Shown: positions 8,348 to 14,161, counted from the first letter of the stretch. The stretch: 15,822 nt of DNA from Caulobacteraceae bacterium (GCA_020852035.1 JADZBR010000359.1:1-15822), one strand, 5' to 3'. Program-made: numbers and translations. The notes: generated by a model not told the origin, from the sequence alone.

Positions 8348-8363
8348 CCGCCGATTGCGGCGG
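8348..8363 (-). terminator. GC hairpin after small ORF
   Basis: On the minus strand CCGCCG-CAAT-CGGCGG forms a perfect 6-bp stem with a tetraloop. It begins 3 nt after the stop codon of the 28-codon ORF and ends just before the rpmH -35. It lacks a T-tract and could be a weak terminator or only a structured leader element. Confidence 0.3.
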
Positions 8364-8366
8364 CGT

Positions 8367-8453
8367 TCAGGCCAGCCGCGTGTGCGTGGTGAAGCGGCGT
8401 TGCAGAGCGCGCGGCTGCGTGCCCGTGAACCAGCGCAGGATCGATATCAGCAT
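8367..8453 (-). CDS. Candidate 28-residue small protein or leader peptide upstream of rpmH
   Basis: An ORF of 28 codons plus TGA. It begins MLISILRWF, a short hydrophobic stretch, followed by a basic hydrophilic tail (QPRALQRRFTTHTR, ending LA). The ATG at 8453 has a very good Shine-Dalgarno, GGGGGAGG, 9 nt upstream. A TATAAG -10-like hexamer at 8508-8503 would start transcription about 43 nt before the ATG. A GC hairpin follows the stop, and then comes the rpmH promoter. No family is recognised. It could be a membrane-associated small protein, a leader peptide, or chance: 28 codons without a stop is easy in GC-rich DNA. The Shine-Dalgarno and placement are the main support. Confidence 0.4.
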   Translation of the reverse strand: MLISILRWFTGTQPRALQRRFTTHTRLA

Positions 8454-8501
8454 GTTTCCCAGCCTCCCCCGAGACTTTTCCCACGAACATCAGGCCAGAG
8501 C

Positions 8502-8521
8502 ACTTATAAGTATTCATGAAT
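8502..8521. promoter_or_regulatory. Two abutting perfect 10-bp palindromes
   Basis: ACTTATAAGT (8502-8511) is directly followed by ATTCATGAAT (8512-8521). Each is a perfect 10-bp palindrome, and together they form an AT-rich island. The first contains the TATAAG -10-like hexamer of the minus strand, so a bound protein would block it. The site lies between the quinone oxidoreductase stop and the small ORF. Operator function is inference. Confidence 0.4.
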
Positions 8522-8541
8522 GAAGGCGGTTTTCGCGCCGT

Positions 8542-9528
8542 TCACCCTAAGTCGGGACGGATGATCGATTTGCCGATCACCTTGCGGTCGGCGAGGGACG
8601 AGAAGGCGGCGCGCCAGTCGCCGAGCGCATATTCCGCATCGACGCGGGGCTTGACCTTGCCCTCCTCGGCCAGGCGCCAGATGGCCTCCTGGTTCTCGCG
8701 GCCCTTCTCCGGGAACTGGCGGCCGTATTCGCCGGCGCGCACGCCGACCACCGAGAAGCCCTTGATCAGCGGCATGTTGGCCGAGATCGAGGGAATGCGG
8801 CCCGAGGTGAAGCCGACCACCAGCAGGCGGCCAGCGAAGGCGATGCAACGCACGCTCTCATCGAACACGTCGCCGCCGACGGGGTCGTAGACGATGTCGG
8901 CGCCGCGGCCGCCGGTGATCTCCTTCACCCGCTCGCGAAAGCCGCTGGCGACATTGACCGTCGCATCGACCTCGTACTCGTCGGCCAGCACCTTCAGCTT
9001 CTCGTCGGACGCCGAGGCGGCGATCACCTTGCCGCCCAGGACCTTGGCGAGGTCGACGCAGGCCAGGCCCACGCCGCCGGCCGCACCGTGCACCAGCACC
9101 CATTCGCCGGGCTCCATCTGCGCGCGCCGCACCAGCGAGACATAGGCGGTCAGATAGGCCGCGCCATAGCCCGCCGCCTGCGAGAAGCTGAGCGCCTCCG
9201 GCTTCCTGCGCAGGCCCGCCGCGGGGGTGACGGCGAACTCCGAGAAGCCGCCGATGCGCGCGCCGCCGACCACCGCGTCGCCGACCTGGAAGCGATCGAC
9301 GCCTTCGCCCAGGGCCTCGACCTCGCCGGCGATCTCCAGGCCGGGGATGAACGGCAGCGGCGGCTTGTGCTGGTATTCGCCGCGGGTCTGCAGAAGGTCG
9401 GGGAAATTGACCGCCGCGGCCTTCACCCGCACCCGCACCTCGCCGGGCTTCGGCTCCGGCGTCGGGATCTCCTTCAGCGCGCAGCCGGCGTAGTCCGCGG
9501 CCAGTTGCTCGACGACCAGGGCGCGCAT
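8542..9528 (-). CDS. Zinc-independent NADPH:quinone oxidoreductase family (MDR) protein
   Basis: A 328-residue medium-chain dehydrogenase/reductase of the quinone oxidoreductase (zeta-crystallin-like) branch. It probably reduces quinones or activated alkenes with NADPH in the cytoplasm. The GroES-like N-terminal domain has AAAVNFPDLLQTRGEYQ and PGLEIAGEV. The Rossmann domain carries HGAAGGVG (147-154). The Cys/His zinc ligands of alcohol dehydrogenases are absent. The C-terminal part GRGADIVYDPVGGDVFDES and RKVIGKSIIRPD is typical of the family. The ATG at 9528 has GAGGGA upstream. It lies 44 nt downstream of tetR on the same strand, so the two are probably cotranscribed and controlled by that repressor (inference). 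The precise substrate cannot be read. Confidence 0.9.
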   Translation of the reverse strand: MRALVVEQLAADYAGCALKEIPTPEPKPGEVRVRVKAAAVNFPDLLQTRGEYQHKPPLPFIPGLEIAGEVEALGEGVDRFQVGDAVVGGARIGGFSEFAVTPAAGLRRKPEALSFSQAAGYGAAYLTAYVSLVRRAQMEPGEWVLVHGAAGGVGLACVDLAKVLGGKVIAASASDEKLKVLADEYEVDATVNVASGFRERVKEITGGRGADIVYDPVGGDVFDESVRCIAFAGRLLVVGFTSGRIPSISANMPLIKGFSVVGVRAGEYGRQFPEKGRENQEAIWRLAEEGKVKPRVDAEYALGDWRAAFSSLADRKVIGKSIIRPDLG

Positions 9529-9572
9529 GGGAATCCCTCTGACTTGCTTATGACGGCCGATCTTCGCCGGCC

Positions 9573-10190
9573 TTACGTGGCGTGCGTCAGCCCCTTCAGG
9601 CCCGTCAGGATCATGGCCGTGGCGAAGGCCGCCGCGCCCTCGGTGTCGACGGGCCGGCGCTGCAGCATCTTGTCGCCGACCTCGCGGGCGACGCCGATGC
9701 AGGCGGTGGCGAGGTAGTCGGGGTCGACCTCGAAGCCGCCCTTCTCGATGCCCTCCGCGATGGCGGTGCGCACCTCGTCGTAGACCGCCTTCATCTCCGG
9801 GGTCTCGCCGTGCACGTGCAGCTGCGGCTCGTCGGGCGAGCGGGCCTCCATCCAGTTGTCCCGCTCCTCGGCGAGGAAGCGGTAGTAGGCGCGGATCGCC
9901 CCGGTCACGAACGCCTCGAAGCCGTCCGCCTTCTCGCGCTCGGCGCGAAGGATCGGGGCGAAGCGGCGCGCGCCGTCGTCGGCCAGGGCCTCGAACACTT
10001 CCTCCTTGGAGCGGAAGTAGTTGTAGAAGGCGCCGATCGAGAGGCCGGTGCGGCGGATGATGTCGCGCACCGTGGCCTGCTCGTAGCCCATCTGGCCGAA
10101 CACCTCGCGCGCCGCGTCCAGGATGGTCTGGCGGTTGGCCTGCTTGGTCTGCTCGCGCTTGCCGGCGCTGAGATAGGCGACTTGCGACAT
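9573..10190 (-). CDS. TetR-family transcriptional regulator
   Basis: A 205-residue one-component repressor. The N-terminal helix-turn-helix (about residues 18-63: RQTILDAAREVFGQMGYEQATVRDII through GLSIGAFYNYFRSKEEVF) is a textbook TetR domain. The C-terminal ligand domain (about 75-205) is helical and not diagnostic; it has an RDNWMEARSPDEPQLH segment. The ATG at 10190 has AGGAG 5 nt upstream. Longer in-frame extensions run through the divergent DUF47 gene and are not credible. It precedes the quinone oxidoreductase gene, its likely target, and an inverted repeat at 10206-10220 suggests autoregulation. The ligand is unknown. Confidence 0.93.
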   Translation of the reverse strand: MSQVAYLSAGKREQTKQANRQTILDAAREVFGQMGYEQATVRDIIRRTGLSIGAFYNYFRSKEEVFEALADDGARRFAPILRAEREKADGFEAFVTGAIRAYYRFLAEERDNWMEARSPDEPQLHVHGETPEMKAVYDEVRTAIAEGIEKGGFEVDPDYLATACIGVAREVGDKMLQRRPVDTEGAAAFATAMILTGLKGLTHAT

Positions 10191-10205
10191 GGGGCTCCTA
10201 CACGG

Positions 10206-10220
10206 CGAACCGATCGTTCG
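10206..10220. promoter_or_regulatory. Probable TetR operator
   Basis: CGAAC-CGATC-GTTCG has perfect 5-bp arms around a nearly symmetric centre, of the AACGATCGTT type often bound by TetR regulators. It is centred 23 bp upstream of the tetR ATG. It lies just downstream of a CACAAT -10-like hexamer on the minus strand (10230-10225), so binding would block tetR transcription. It may also affect the divergent DUF47 gene. Confidence 0.5.
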
Positions 10221-10293
10221 ACATTGTGCGCCGGGCAGGGCGGGCAACACAACCGTGGGATAACGCGGCGACTCGGCGGAGTTTACGGACGGC

Positions 10294-10318
10294 CGGCGGG
10301 GCTTTAAGGCGCCCGCCG
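10294..10318 (+). other. Leader hairpin before the DUF47 gene
   Basis: CGGCGGG (10294-10300) pairs with CCCGCCG (10312-10318), with two further GC pairs across a bulge. It ends 2 nt before the first in-frame ATG (10321) and 23 nt before the ATG I prefer (10342). A stem so close would hinder initiation at 10321. Confidence 0.35.
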
Positions 10319-10341
10319 AAATGGCGCGCGAGGCGGTCCCC

Positions 10342-10986
10342 ATGCAGATGTTCCAGGCGTTGATGCCGAAGGAGGAGCGCTTCTTCGAGCTCTTCAACCG
10401 CCATGCCGCGACGCTGGTCGACGGCGCCCGGGCCCTGCGGCAGGTGCTTGACGGCGGCCCCGATGTGGCCGCCGGCTGCCAGCGGGTGATGGACCATGAG
10501 AACGCCGCCGACGAGGTCGCCCGCGAATCGCTGCTGCTGATGCGGCGCACCTTCATCACCCCCTTCGACCGCAGCGACATCCGCCGGCTGGTCAATGCGC
10601 TCGACGATTCCATCGACCAGATGCAGAAGACCGCCAAGGCGATCCTGCTGTTCGAGGCCGACGCCTTCGAGCCGGAGATGCGCGAACTCGGCGACCTGAT
10701 CATCACCTGCGCCGACCGGACCGTGGAGATGGTCGGGGGCCTGCGCGTCATGCGCAAGGAGGTGGAGCGGCTCAACGCCCTGACCGCCGAGGTGGTGGGG
10801 CTCGAGACCCAGTCCGACCTCGTCTACGACCGCGGCATGAAGGCCCTGTTCCTGAAGGTGAAGGGCGGGGCCGACGCGCTCTCCTTCATCGTCGGGGCCG
10901 AGATCTACGACCATCTGGAGAAGGTGGTCGACCGCTTCGAGGACGTGGCCAACGGGGTCAACGGCCTGATCATCGAGCACCTCTAG
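10342..10986 (+). CDS. DUF47/PhoU-like phosphate transport accessory protein
   Basis: A 214-residue, all-helical cytoplasmic protein of the DUF47 (PhoU-like) family, which accompanies PiT transporters and probably modulates them. Visible family features are QALMPKEERFFELFNRHA near the start, RRTFITPFDRSDIRRLVNALDDSIDQM in the middle, and EIYDHLEKVVDRFEDVANGVNGLIIEHL at the end. The last block matches the acidic metal-binding motif of PhoU-like bundles. I chose the ATG at 10342 because GAGG lies 8 nt upstream and the family start MxxFQALMPKEER follows. The ATG at 10321 adds seven residues, lacks a good Shine-Dalgarno and abuts a hairpin. The PiT gene follows after 6 nt. Confidence 0.92.
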   Translation: MQMFQALMPKEERFFELFNRHAATLVDGARALRQVLDGGPDVAAGCQRVMDHENAADEVARESLLLMRRTFITPFDRSDIRRLVNALDDSIDQMQKTAKAILLFEADAFEPEMRELGDLIITCADRTVEMVGGLRVMRKEVERLNALTAEVVGLETQSDLVYDRGMKALFLKVKGGADALSFIVGAEIYDHLEKVVDRFEDVANGVNGLIIEHL

Positions 10987-10992
10987 CCGCAG

Positions 10993-11991
10993 ATGGACGC
11001 CGGCCTCGCCATCCTCGTCTTCCTGATCGCGCTCGCGCTCCTGTTCGATTTCCTGAACGGGCTGCACGACGCGGCCAATTCCATCGCCACCATCGTCTCC
11101 ACGCGGGTGCTTTCGCCGCGCTACGCGGTGGCCTGGGCGGCGTTCTTCAACTTCATCGCCTTCCTGTTCTTCGGCCTGCACGTGGCCAACACGGTGGGGT
11201 CGGGGATCGTCGGGGTCGAGGTGGTCGACAACGCGGTGATCTTCGGGGCGCTGATGGGGGCGATCTCCTGGAACATCATCACCTGGGTGGCGGGCATCCC
11301 ATCCTCCAGCTCGCACGCCCTGATCGGCGGGCTGCTGGGCGCGGGGATATCCAAGGTCGGGCTGGACGCGGTGGTCTGGAAGGGCGTGATCAAGACGGTG
11401 AGCGCCATCTTCCTGTCGCCGACCATCGGCTTCGTCCTGGCCCTGGTGCTGACGCTGCTGGTCGCCTGGGTCTTCCTGAAGGCCAACCCCGCTTTCGCTG
11501 ACCGCATCTTCCGGCGGCTGCAGTTCGTCTCGGCCTCGCTCTACTCGCTGGGGCACGGCGGCAACGATGCGCAGAAGACGATGGGGATCATCGCCGTGCT
11601 GCTCTACGCAAACGGGGCGATGGAGGGCGGCTTTCACGTGCCGTTCTGGGTGGTGATCACCTGCCAGGCGGCGATCGCGATGGGCACCCTGCTCGGCGGC
11701 TGGCGGATCGTCCACACCATGGGCTCGAAGATCACGCGGCTCAGCCCCCAGCAGGGGTTCTGCGCCGAGACCGGCGGGGCGATCACCCTCTTCGGCGCGA
11801 CCTGGCTGGGCGTCCCGGTCTCGACCACCCAGACGATCACCGGCGCCATCGTCGGGGTCGGGGCGGCGCGGCGGGTCAGCGCGGTGCGCTGGGGCGTGGC
11901 GCGGGGCATCCTGGTGGCCTGGTTCCTGACCATGCCGGCGGCGGGCCTGATATCGGCGGTCTTCTACTTCCTCGGCGGGTGGATATTCTAA
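10993..11991 (+). CDS. Inorganic phosphate transporter, PiT family
   Basis: A 332-residue inner-membrane, low-affinity phosphate (metal-phosphate/H+) symporter with about ten hydrophobic segments. Both inverted-repeat signatures are present: NGLHDAANSIAT (22-33) with IPSSSSHALIGG (102-113), and GHGGNDAQKTMG (187-198) with PVSTTQTITGAIVG (275-288). The length matches short bacterial PiT proteins without a large central loop. The ATG follows the DUF47 stop after 6 nt with no clear Shine-Dalgarno, which suggests translational coupling. The Nudix gene begins 4 nt after its TAA. No Pho box is recognisable upstream of the unit, in keeping with PiT being a housekeeping system. Confidence 0.95.
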   Translation: MDAGLAILVFLIALALLFDFLNGLHDAANSIATIVSTRVLSPRYAVAWAAFFNFIAFLFFGLHVANTVGSGIVGVEVVDNAVIFGALMGAISWNIITWVAGIPSSSSHALIGGLLGAGISKVGLDAVVWKGVIKTVSAIFLSPTIGFVLALVLTLLVAWVFLKANPAFADRIFRRLQFVSASLYSLGHGGNDAQKTMGIIAVLLYANGAMEGGFHVPFWVVITCQAAIAMGTLLGGWRIVHTMGSKITRLSPQQGFCAETGGAITLFGATWLGVPVSTTQTITGAIVGVGAARRVSAVRWGVARGILVAWFLTMPAAGLISAVFYFLGGWIF

Positions 11992-11995
11992 GGGC

Positions 11996-12418
11996 ATGCC
12001 CGATTCGCCGCCCGCCCTGCAGGTCGCGGCCCTCCCTTTTAGACGTGGGCCGAACGGCGTGGAGATCATGCTGATCACCTCGCGCGAAACGCGCCGCTGG
12101 GTGATCCCCAAGGGCTGGCCGATGGAAGGCCGCAGCCTCCCGGGTTCGGCCGAGCGCGAGGCTTTCGAGGAGGCCGGGCTTTCCGGCGCCATCGCGGCCC
12201 GCCCGGTGGGCGCGTTCGGCTATCTGAAGCAGCGGGCCAAGGCCGGCGACATCGATTGCCGGGTCGAGGTCTACCCCCTGGAAGTCGCCGCCCAGGCCGA
12301 GGACTTCCCGGAGAAGGGCCAGCGCGAGAGCCGCTGGTTCCTCGCCGAGGCCGCCGCCGCCTCGGTCGACGAGCCGGAGCTGCGCGACCTGATCCGCCGG
12401 TTCGGCGAGACGCGCTAG
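11996..12418 (+). CDS. Nudix hydrolase, diphosphoinositol-polyphosphate-hydrolase-like
   Basis: A 140-residue Nudix hydrolase that cleaves a nucleoside or other diphosphate linked to a variable group; the substrate is unknown. The Nudix box runs from G40 in PKGWPMEG to REAFEEAGL (54-62). The metal-binding glutamates E55, E58 and E59 are intact, but the first glutamate of the consensus is R46. The PKGWPM motif is common in the short alphaproteobacterial group annotated as DIPP-like. The ATG follows the PiT stop after 4 nt, so it is the third gene of the phosphate import unit. Its TAG overlaps the stop of the convergent gene. Confidence 0.9.
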   Translation: MPDSPPALQVAALPFRRGPNGVEIMLITSRETRRWVIPKGWPMEGRSLPGSAEREAFEEAGLSGAIAARPVGAFGYLKQRAKAGDIDCRVEVYPLEVAAQAEDFPEKGQRESRWFLAEAAAASVDEPELRDLIRRFGETR

Positions 12419-12864
12419 CCGCCACGCAGGCCGATGGGCGCGCGCCAGCCGGCGGCCGGTTCGCAGGCCGCGCGGCACTGGGCCCAGGCCGGGGCGCATT
12501 CGTCGGGGGAATCGCCGCCGGCGCAGAAATAGTAGGTCCGGGCGCAGCCGAGGCGGCACTGGCCGGGATCGGCGCGGGTCGGGACGGGCAGGGGGCTCAG
12601 CACCGGCAGCGGCGGGTTGGCGGCGGTGATCCGCTCCTGTTCCAGACGCATCTCGCCGGCGGTGCGCGGCCGTCCGCCGAAGGCCGGGCGCGGCGGGGCG
12701 GCGGGCGTGCGGCCCAGGTCGGCCGCGGGATCGACCGTCTGGGAGGGACGCAGGGACAGGCCGGGGGCGCCCGTCGTCGGACCGATGCCGCCGGCGTCCT
12801 GACCCGAGGCGGGCGCGGCGAGGAGCGCCAGGCTGGCGGCGATCAGGGCGAGGCGGCGGCGCAT
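12415..12864 (-). CDS. Small exported six-cysteine protein of unknown function
   Basis: A 149-residue protein with no recognised family. Residues 1-21 (MRRRLALIAASLALLAAPASG) form a Sec signal peptide. A proline/alanine/glycine-rich, probably disordered stretch covers about 22-100. Residues 103-134 hold six cysteines at 103, 107, 114, 123, 130 and 134, spaced x3, x6, x8, x6, x3. This mirror symmetry suits a disulfide-stapled helical hairpin, like twin-CX3C proteins but in the periplasm (inference). The ATG at 12864 has only a weak AGG upstream. A CtrA-like box lies 25-39 nt before the start. The upstream SDR is on the same strand, 39 nt away. Its stop shares the tetranucleotide CTAG with the Nudix stop. 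Confidence 0.75.
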   Translation of the reverse strand: MRRRLALIAASLALLAAPASGQDAGGIGPTTGAPGLSLRPSQTVDPAADLGRTPAAPPRPAFGGRPRTAGEMRLEQERITAANPPLPVLSPLPVPTRADPGQCRLGCARTYYFCAGGDSPDECAPAWAQCRAACEPAAGWRAPIGLRGG

Positions 12865-12888
12865 CCTGTGGAGCCTACGGCCGCCTCG

Positions 12889-12903
12889 CTAAGGTTGGAT
12901 TAA
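12889..12903 (-). promoter_or_regulatory. CtrA-like binding site upstream of the six-cysteine gene
   Basis: On the minus strand TTAA-TCCAACC-TTAG is one mismatch from the Caulobacter CtrA consensus TTAA-N7-TTAA. It ends 25 nt before the ATG at 12864 and touches the SDR stop codon. TTAA is rare in such GC-rich DNA. Function is inference. Confidence 0.35.
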
Positions 12904-13800
12904 CTATACTGTCCGCTTGGCGCGGTCGGCCTCGTTGGTCGCCTTGATGGCGTTGCGGGCCGCTTCCCACTGCTCGTCGGTCCAGCTGCGCAGGCCCGCG
13001 AAGCCGCCGCCGCCGGCCAGGTGCGCGCCGCCGTCGATGGCGATGGTCTGGCCGTTCACATACTGCGACAGCGGGTGCAGCAGGTAGACGGCCAGGTTGG
13101 CCAGCTCGCGCATGTCGCCGACCCGGCCCATCGGGTTTCCGGGGCTGGAGCGGTCGTCGCGGGCGGCGCCGGGGTTCAGCCGCGCGCTCATGCCCTCGGT
13201 GGGGAAGGGGCCGGGCGCGATGGCGTTGAAGCGGATGCCCTTGCCCGCCCATTCGACGGCCAGCGACTGGGTCATGACGTTGAGCCCGGCCTTGGACATC
13301 GCCGAGGGGACGGTGAAGGGCCCGCCGTTCCACACCCAGGTGGTCAGGATCGAGACCACCGAGCCGCCCGTTCCCGAAGCGATCCAGCGCTTGCCGGCCT
13401 CCAGGGTGACGAAGAACGAGCCGCGGAAGACGATGTTGGCGATGGCGTCGAAGCCGCGCGTGGAGAGGTCCTCGGTGCGGCTGATGAAGTTGCCGGCGGC
13501 GTTGTTGACCAGGCCGGTCAGCGGGCCGCCGGCCCAGGCTTCGTCCATCATGTCGTGGATCGCCTCGGGCACGCGGATGTCGCAGGCGACGGGGATCACC
13601 TTGCCGCCGTGGGCGTCCATCAGCTCCTTGGCGGTCTCCTCGAGCACGCCGCCGCGCCGGCCGCAGATGATCACCTCGGCGCCCAGCATTAGCAGCGCTT
13701 CGGCCATCTCCTTGCCGAGGCCCGTGCCGCCGCCGGTGACCAGGATGCGATGGCCCTTCATCAGGCCGGGGCGGAACATCAGGTCATCGGCGGTGAACAT
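12904..13800 (-). CDS. SDR oxidoreductase, 2,4-dienoyl-CoA reductase-like
   Basis: A 298-residue short-chain dehydrogenase/reductase. The Rossmann motif is TGGGTGLG (22-29), CGRR (46-49) suggests NADPH preference, and NNAAG is at 99-103. In place of YxxxK it has S166-A-M-S-K170 (VPSAMSKAGLNVMTQSLAVEW), as in 2,4-dienoyl-CoA reductases and related enoyl-CoA reductases. The family pattern IAPGPFPTEG follows (194-203). A role in unsaturated fatty acid beta-oxidation is likely. It is a cytoplasmic enzyme without a signal peptide. The ATG at 13800 has GAGGAG 7 nt upstream. A longer in-frame extension to 13974 runs into the repeat region and is rejected. The family call is secure; the exact substrate is inferred. 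Confidence 0.9.
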   Translation of the reverse strand: MFTADDLMFRPGLMKGHRILVTGGGTGLGKEMAEALLMLGAEVIICGRRGGVLEETAKELMDAHGGKVIPVACDIRVPEAIHDMMDEAWAGGPLTGLVNNAAGNFISRTEDLSTRGFDAIANIVFRGSFFVTLEAGKRWIASGTGGSVVSILTTWVWNGGPFTVPSAMSKAGLNVMTQSLAVEWAGKGIRFNAIAPGPFPTEGMSARLNPGAARDDRSSPGNPMGRVGDMRELANLAVYLLHPLSQYVNGQTIAIDGGAHLAGGGGFAGLRSWTDEQWEAARNAIKATNEADRAKRTV

Positions 13801-13856
13801 GGGCGTCTCCTCATTTCGCCGCAGACGGCGCCTGCTTCCGCCGGGGAGGTCAAGCG

Positions 13857-13876
13857 GTCCCGCATGTCTCGCGTCC
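13857..13876 (+). repeat. GTCCCGC short direct repeat, copy 1
   Basis: GTCCCGCATGTCTCGCGTCC. It matches 17 of 20 positions of the copy at 14142-14161 and the first part of the copy at 14096. It lies just left of the palindromic element pair. Confidence 0.55.
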
Positions 13877-13882
13877 CCGGTG

Positions 13883-13934
13883 TCCTTCTCCCCTTGCGGG
13901 AGAAGGTGTCGCCGCAGGCGACGGATGAGGGGTC
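13883..13934 (+). repeat. Palindromic intergenic repeat, left copy
   Basis: A 52-nt element made of two hairpins: CCTTCTCCC-CTTGC-GGGAGAAGG (13884-13906) and TCGCC-GCA-GGCGA (13909-13921). It ends in GGATGAGGGGTC. It is present inverted at 13991-14044. Elements of this build (CCTTCTCCC...GGATGAGGGGTC) are widely dispersed between genes in alphaproteobacteria. Confidence 0.85.
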
Positions 13935-13990
13935 TCCCAAACCTCGCGGCCACGCCCGCCATCGCCGCTTCCAAACCGGATCGCGTCTTC

Positions 13991-14044
13991 GACCCCTCAT
14001 CCGACCGGCTTCGCCGGCCACCTTCTGCCGCAAGGGGAGAAGGA
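13991..14044 (-). repeat. Palindromic intergenic repeat, right inverted copy
   Basis: This is the inverted counterpart of 13883-13934. Its ends are identical over GACCCCTCATCCG and AAGGGGAGAAGGA. The inner hairpin differs: CCGGC-TTC-GCCGG (14005-14017) replaces TCGCC-GCA-GGCGA. The outer hairpin (14021-14043) has one G:G mismatch. The change of both arms of the inner hairpin keeps the structure. Confidence 0.85.
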
Positions 14045-14075
14045 TCGCAGCATCATGGCCCCGTCAGAGGTGGCG

Positions 14076-14100
14076 GGGACAAGCCCCTTGGGGATGTCCC
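14076..14100. repeat. Compound hairpin in repeat region
   Basis: GGGACA (14076-14081) pairs with TGTCCC (14095-14100), and inside it CCCC-TT-GGGG (14084-14093) forms a second short stem. It overlaps the second GTCCCGC repeat. It may be another dispersed element or a terminator-like structure. It has no T-tract. Confidence 0.4.
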
Positions 14101-14109
14101 GCGTGTCTC
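14096..14109 (+). repeat. GTCCCGC short direct repeat, copy 2
   Basis: GTCCCGCGTGTCTC is directly comparable with the copies at 13857 and 14142. A shorter GTCCCGC occurs at 14127-14133. Confidence 0.5.
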
Positions 14110-14141
14110 TCCCGGCGGGGCCGAATGTCCCGCCTTTATAC

Positions 14142-14161
14142 GTCCCGCGAGTCTCGCATCC
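14142..14161 (+). repeat. GTCCCGC short direct repeat, last copy
   Basis: GTCCCGCGAGTCTCGCATCC, ending 1 nt before the methyltransferase stop codon. With copy 1 it brackets the whole palindromic cluster in direct orientation. Confidence 0.55.

Noticed and set aside
8269..8517. 82-codon minus-strand frame upstream of rpmH
   Set aside because: It runs across the perfect rpmH promoter and a hairpin, has no Shine-Dalgarno, and is in a different frame from the better-supported 28-codon ORF.
8249..8541. tRNA or structured RNA gene in the rpmH upstream gap
   Set aside because: No cloverleaf or recognised RNA motif was found; only a short hairpin is visible.
9573..10775. 400-codon version of the TetR protein
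   Set aside because: The extra N-terminus is the antisense of the DUF47 gene, is serine/arginine-rich, and skips the AGGAG-preceded ATG at 10190.
10198..12192. 664-codon minus-strand frame opposite DUF47 and PiT
   Set aside because: It is antisense to three well-recognised genes, with histidine/aspartate/glycine-rich composition typical of shadow frames in GC-rich DNA.
12904..13974. 356-codon version of the SDR
   Set aside because: The extension is encoded by the repeat element. The ATG at 13800 has GAGGAG at good distance and matches family length.
13779..14033. 84-codon frame in the repeat region
   Set aside because: It is made of the palindromic element and flanking repeats and has no protein-like features.
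13857..14161. CRISPR array
   Set aside because: Repeats are unevenly spaced, partly inverted and self-complementary, with no uniform spacers and no cas genes nearby.
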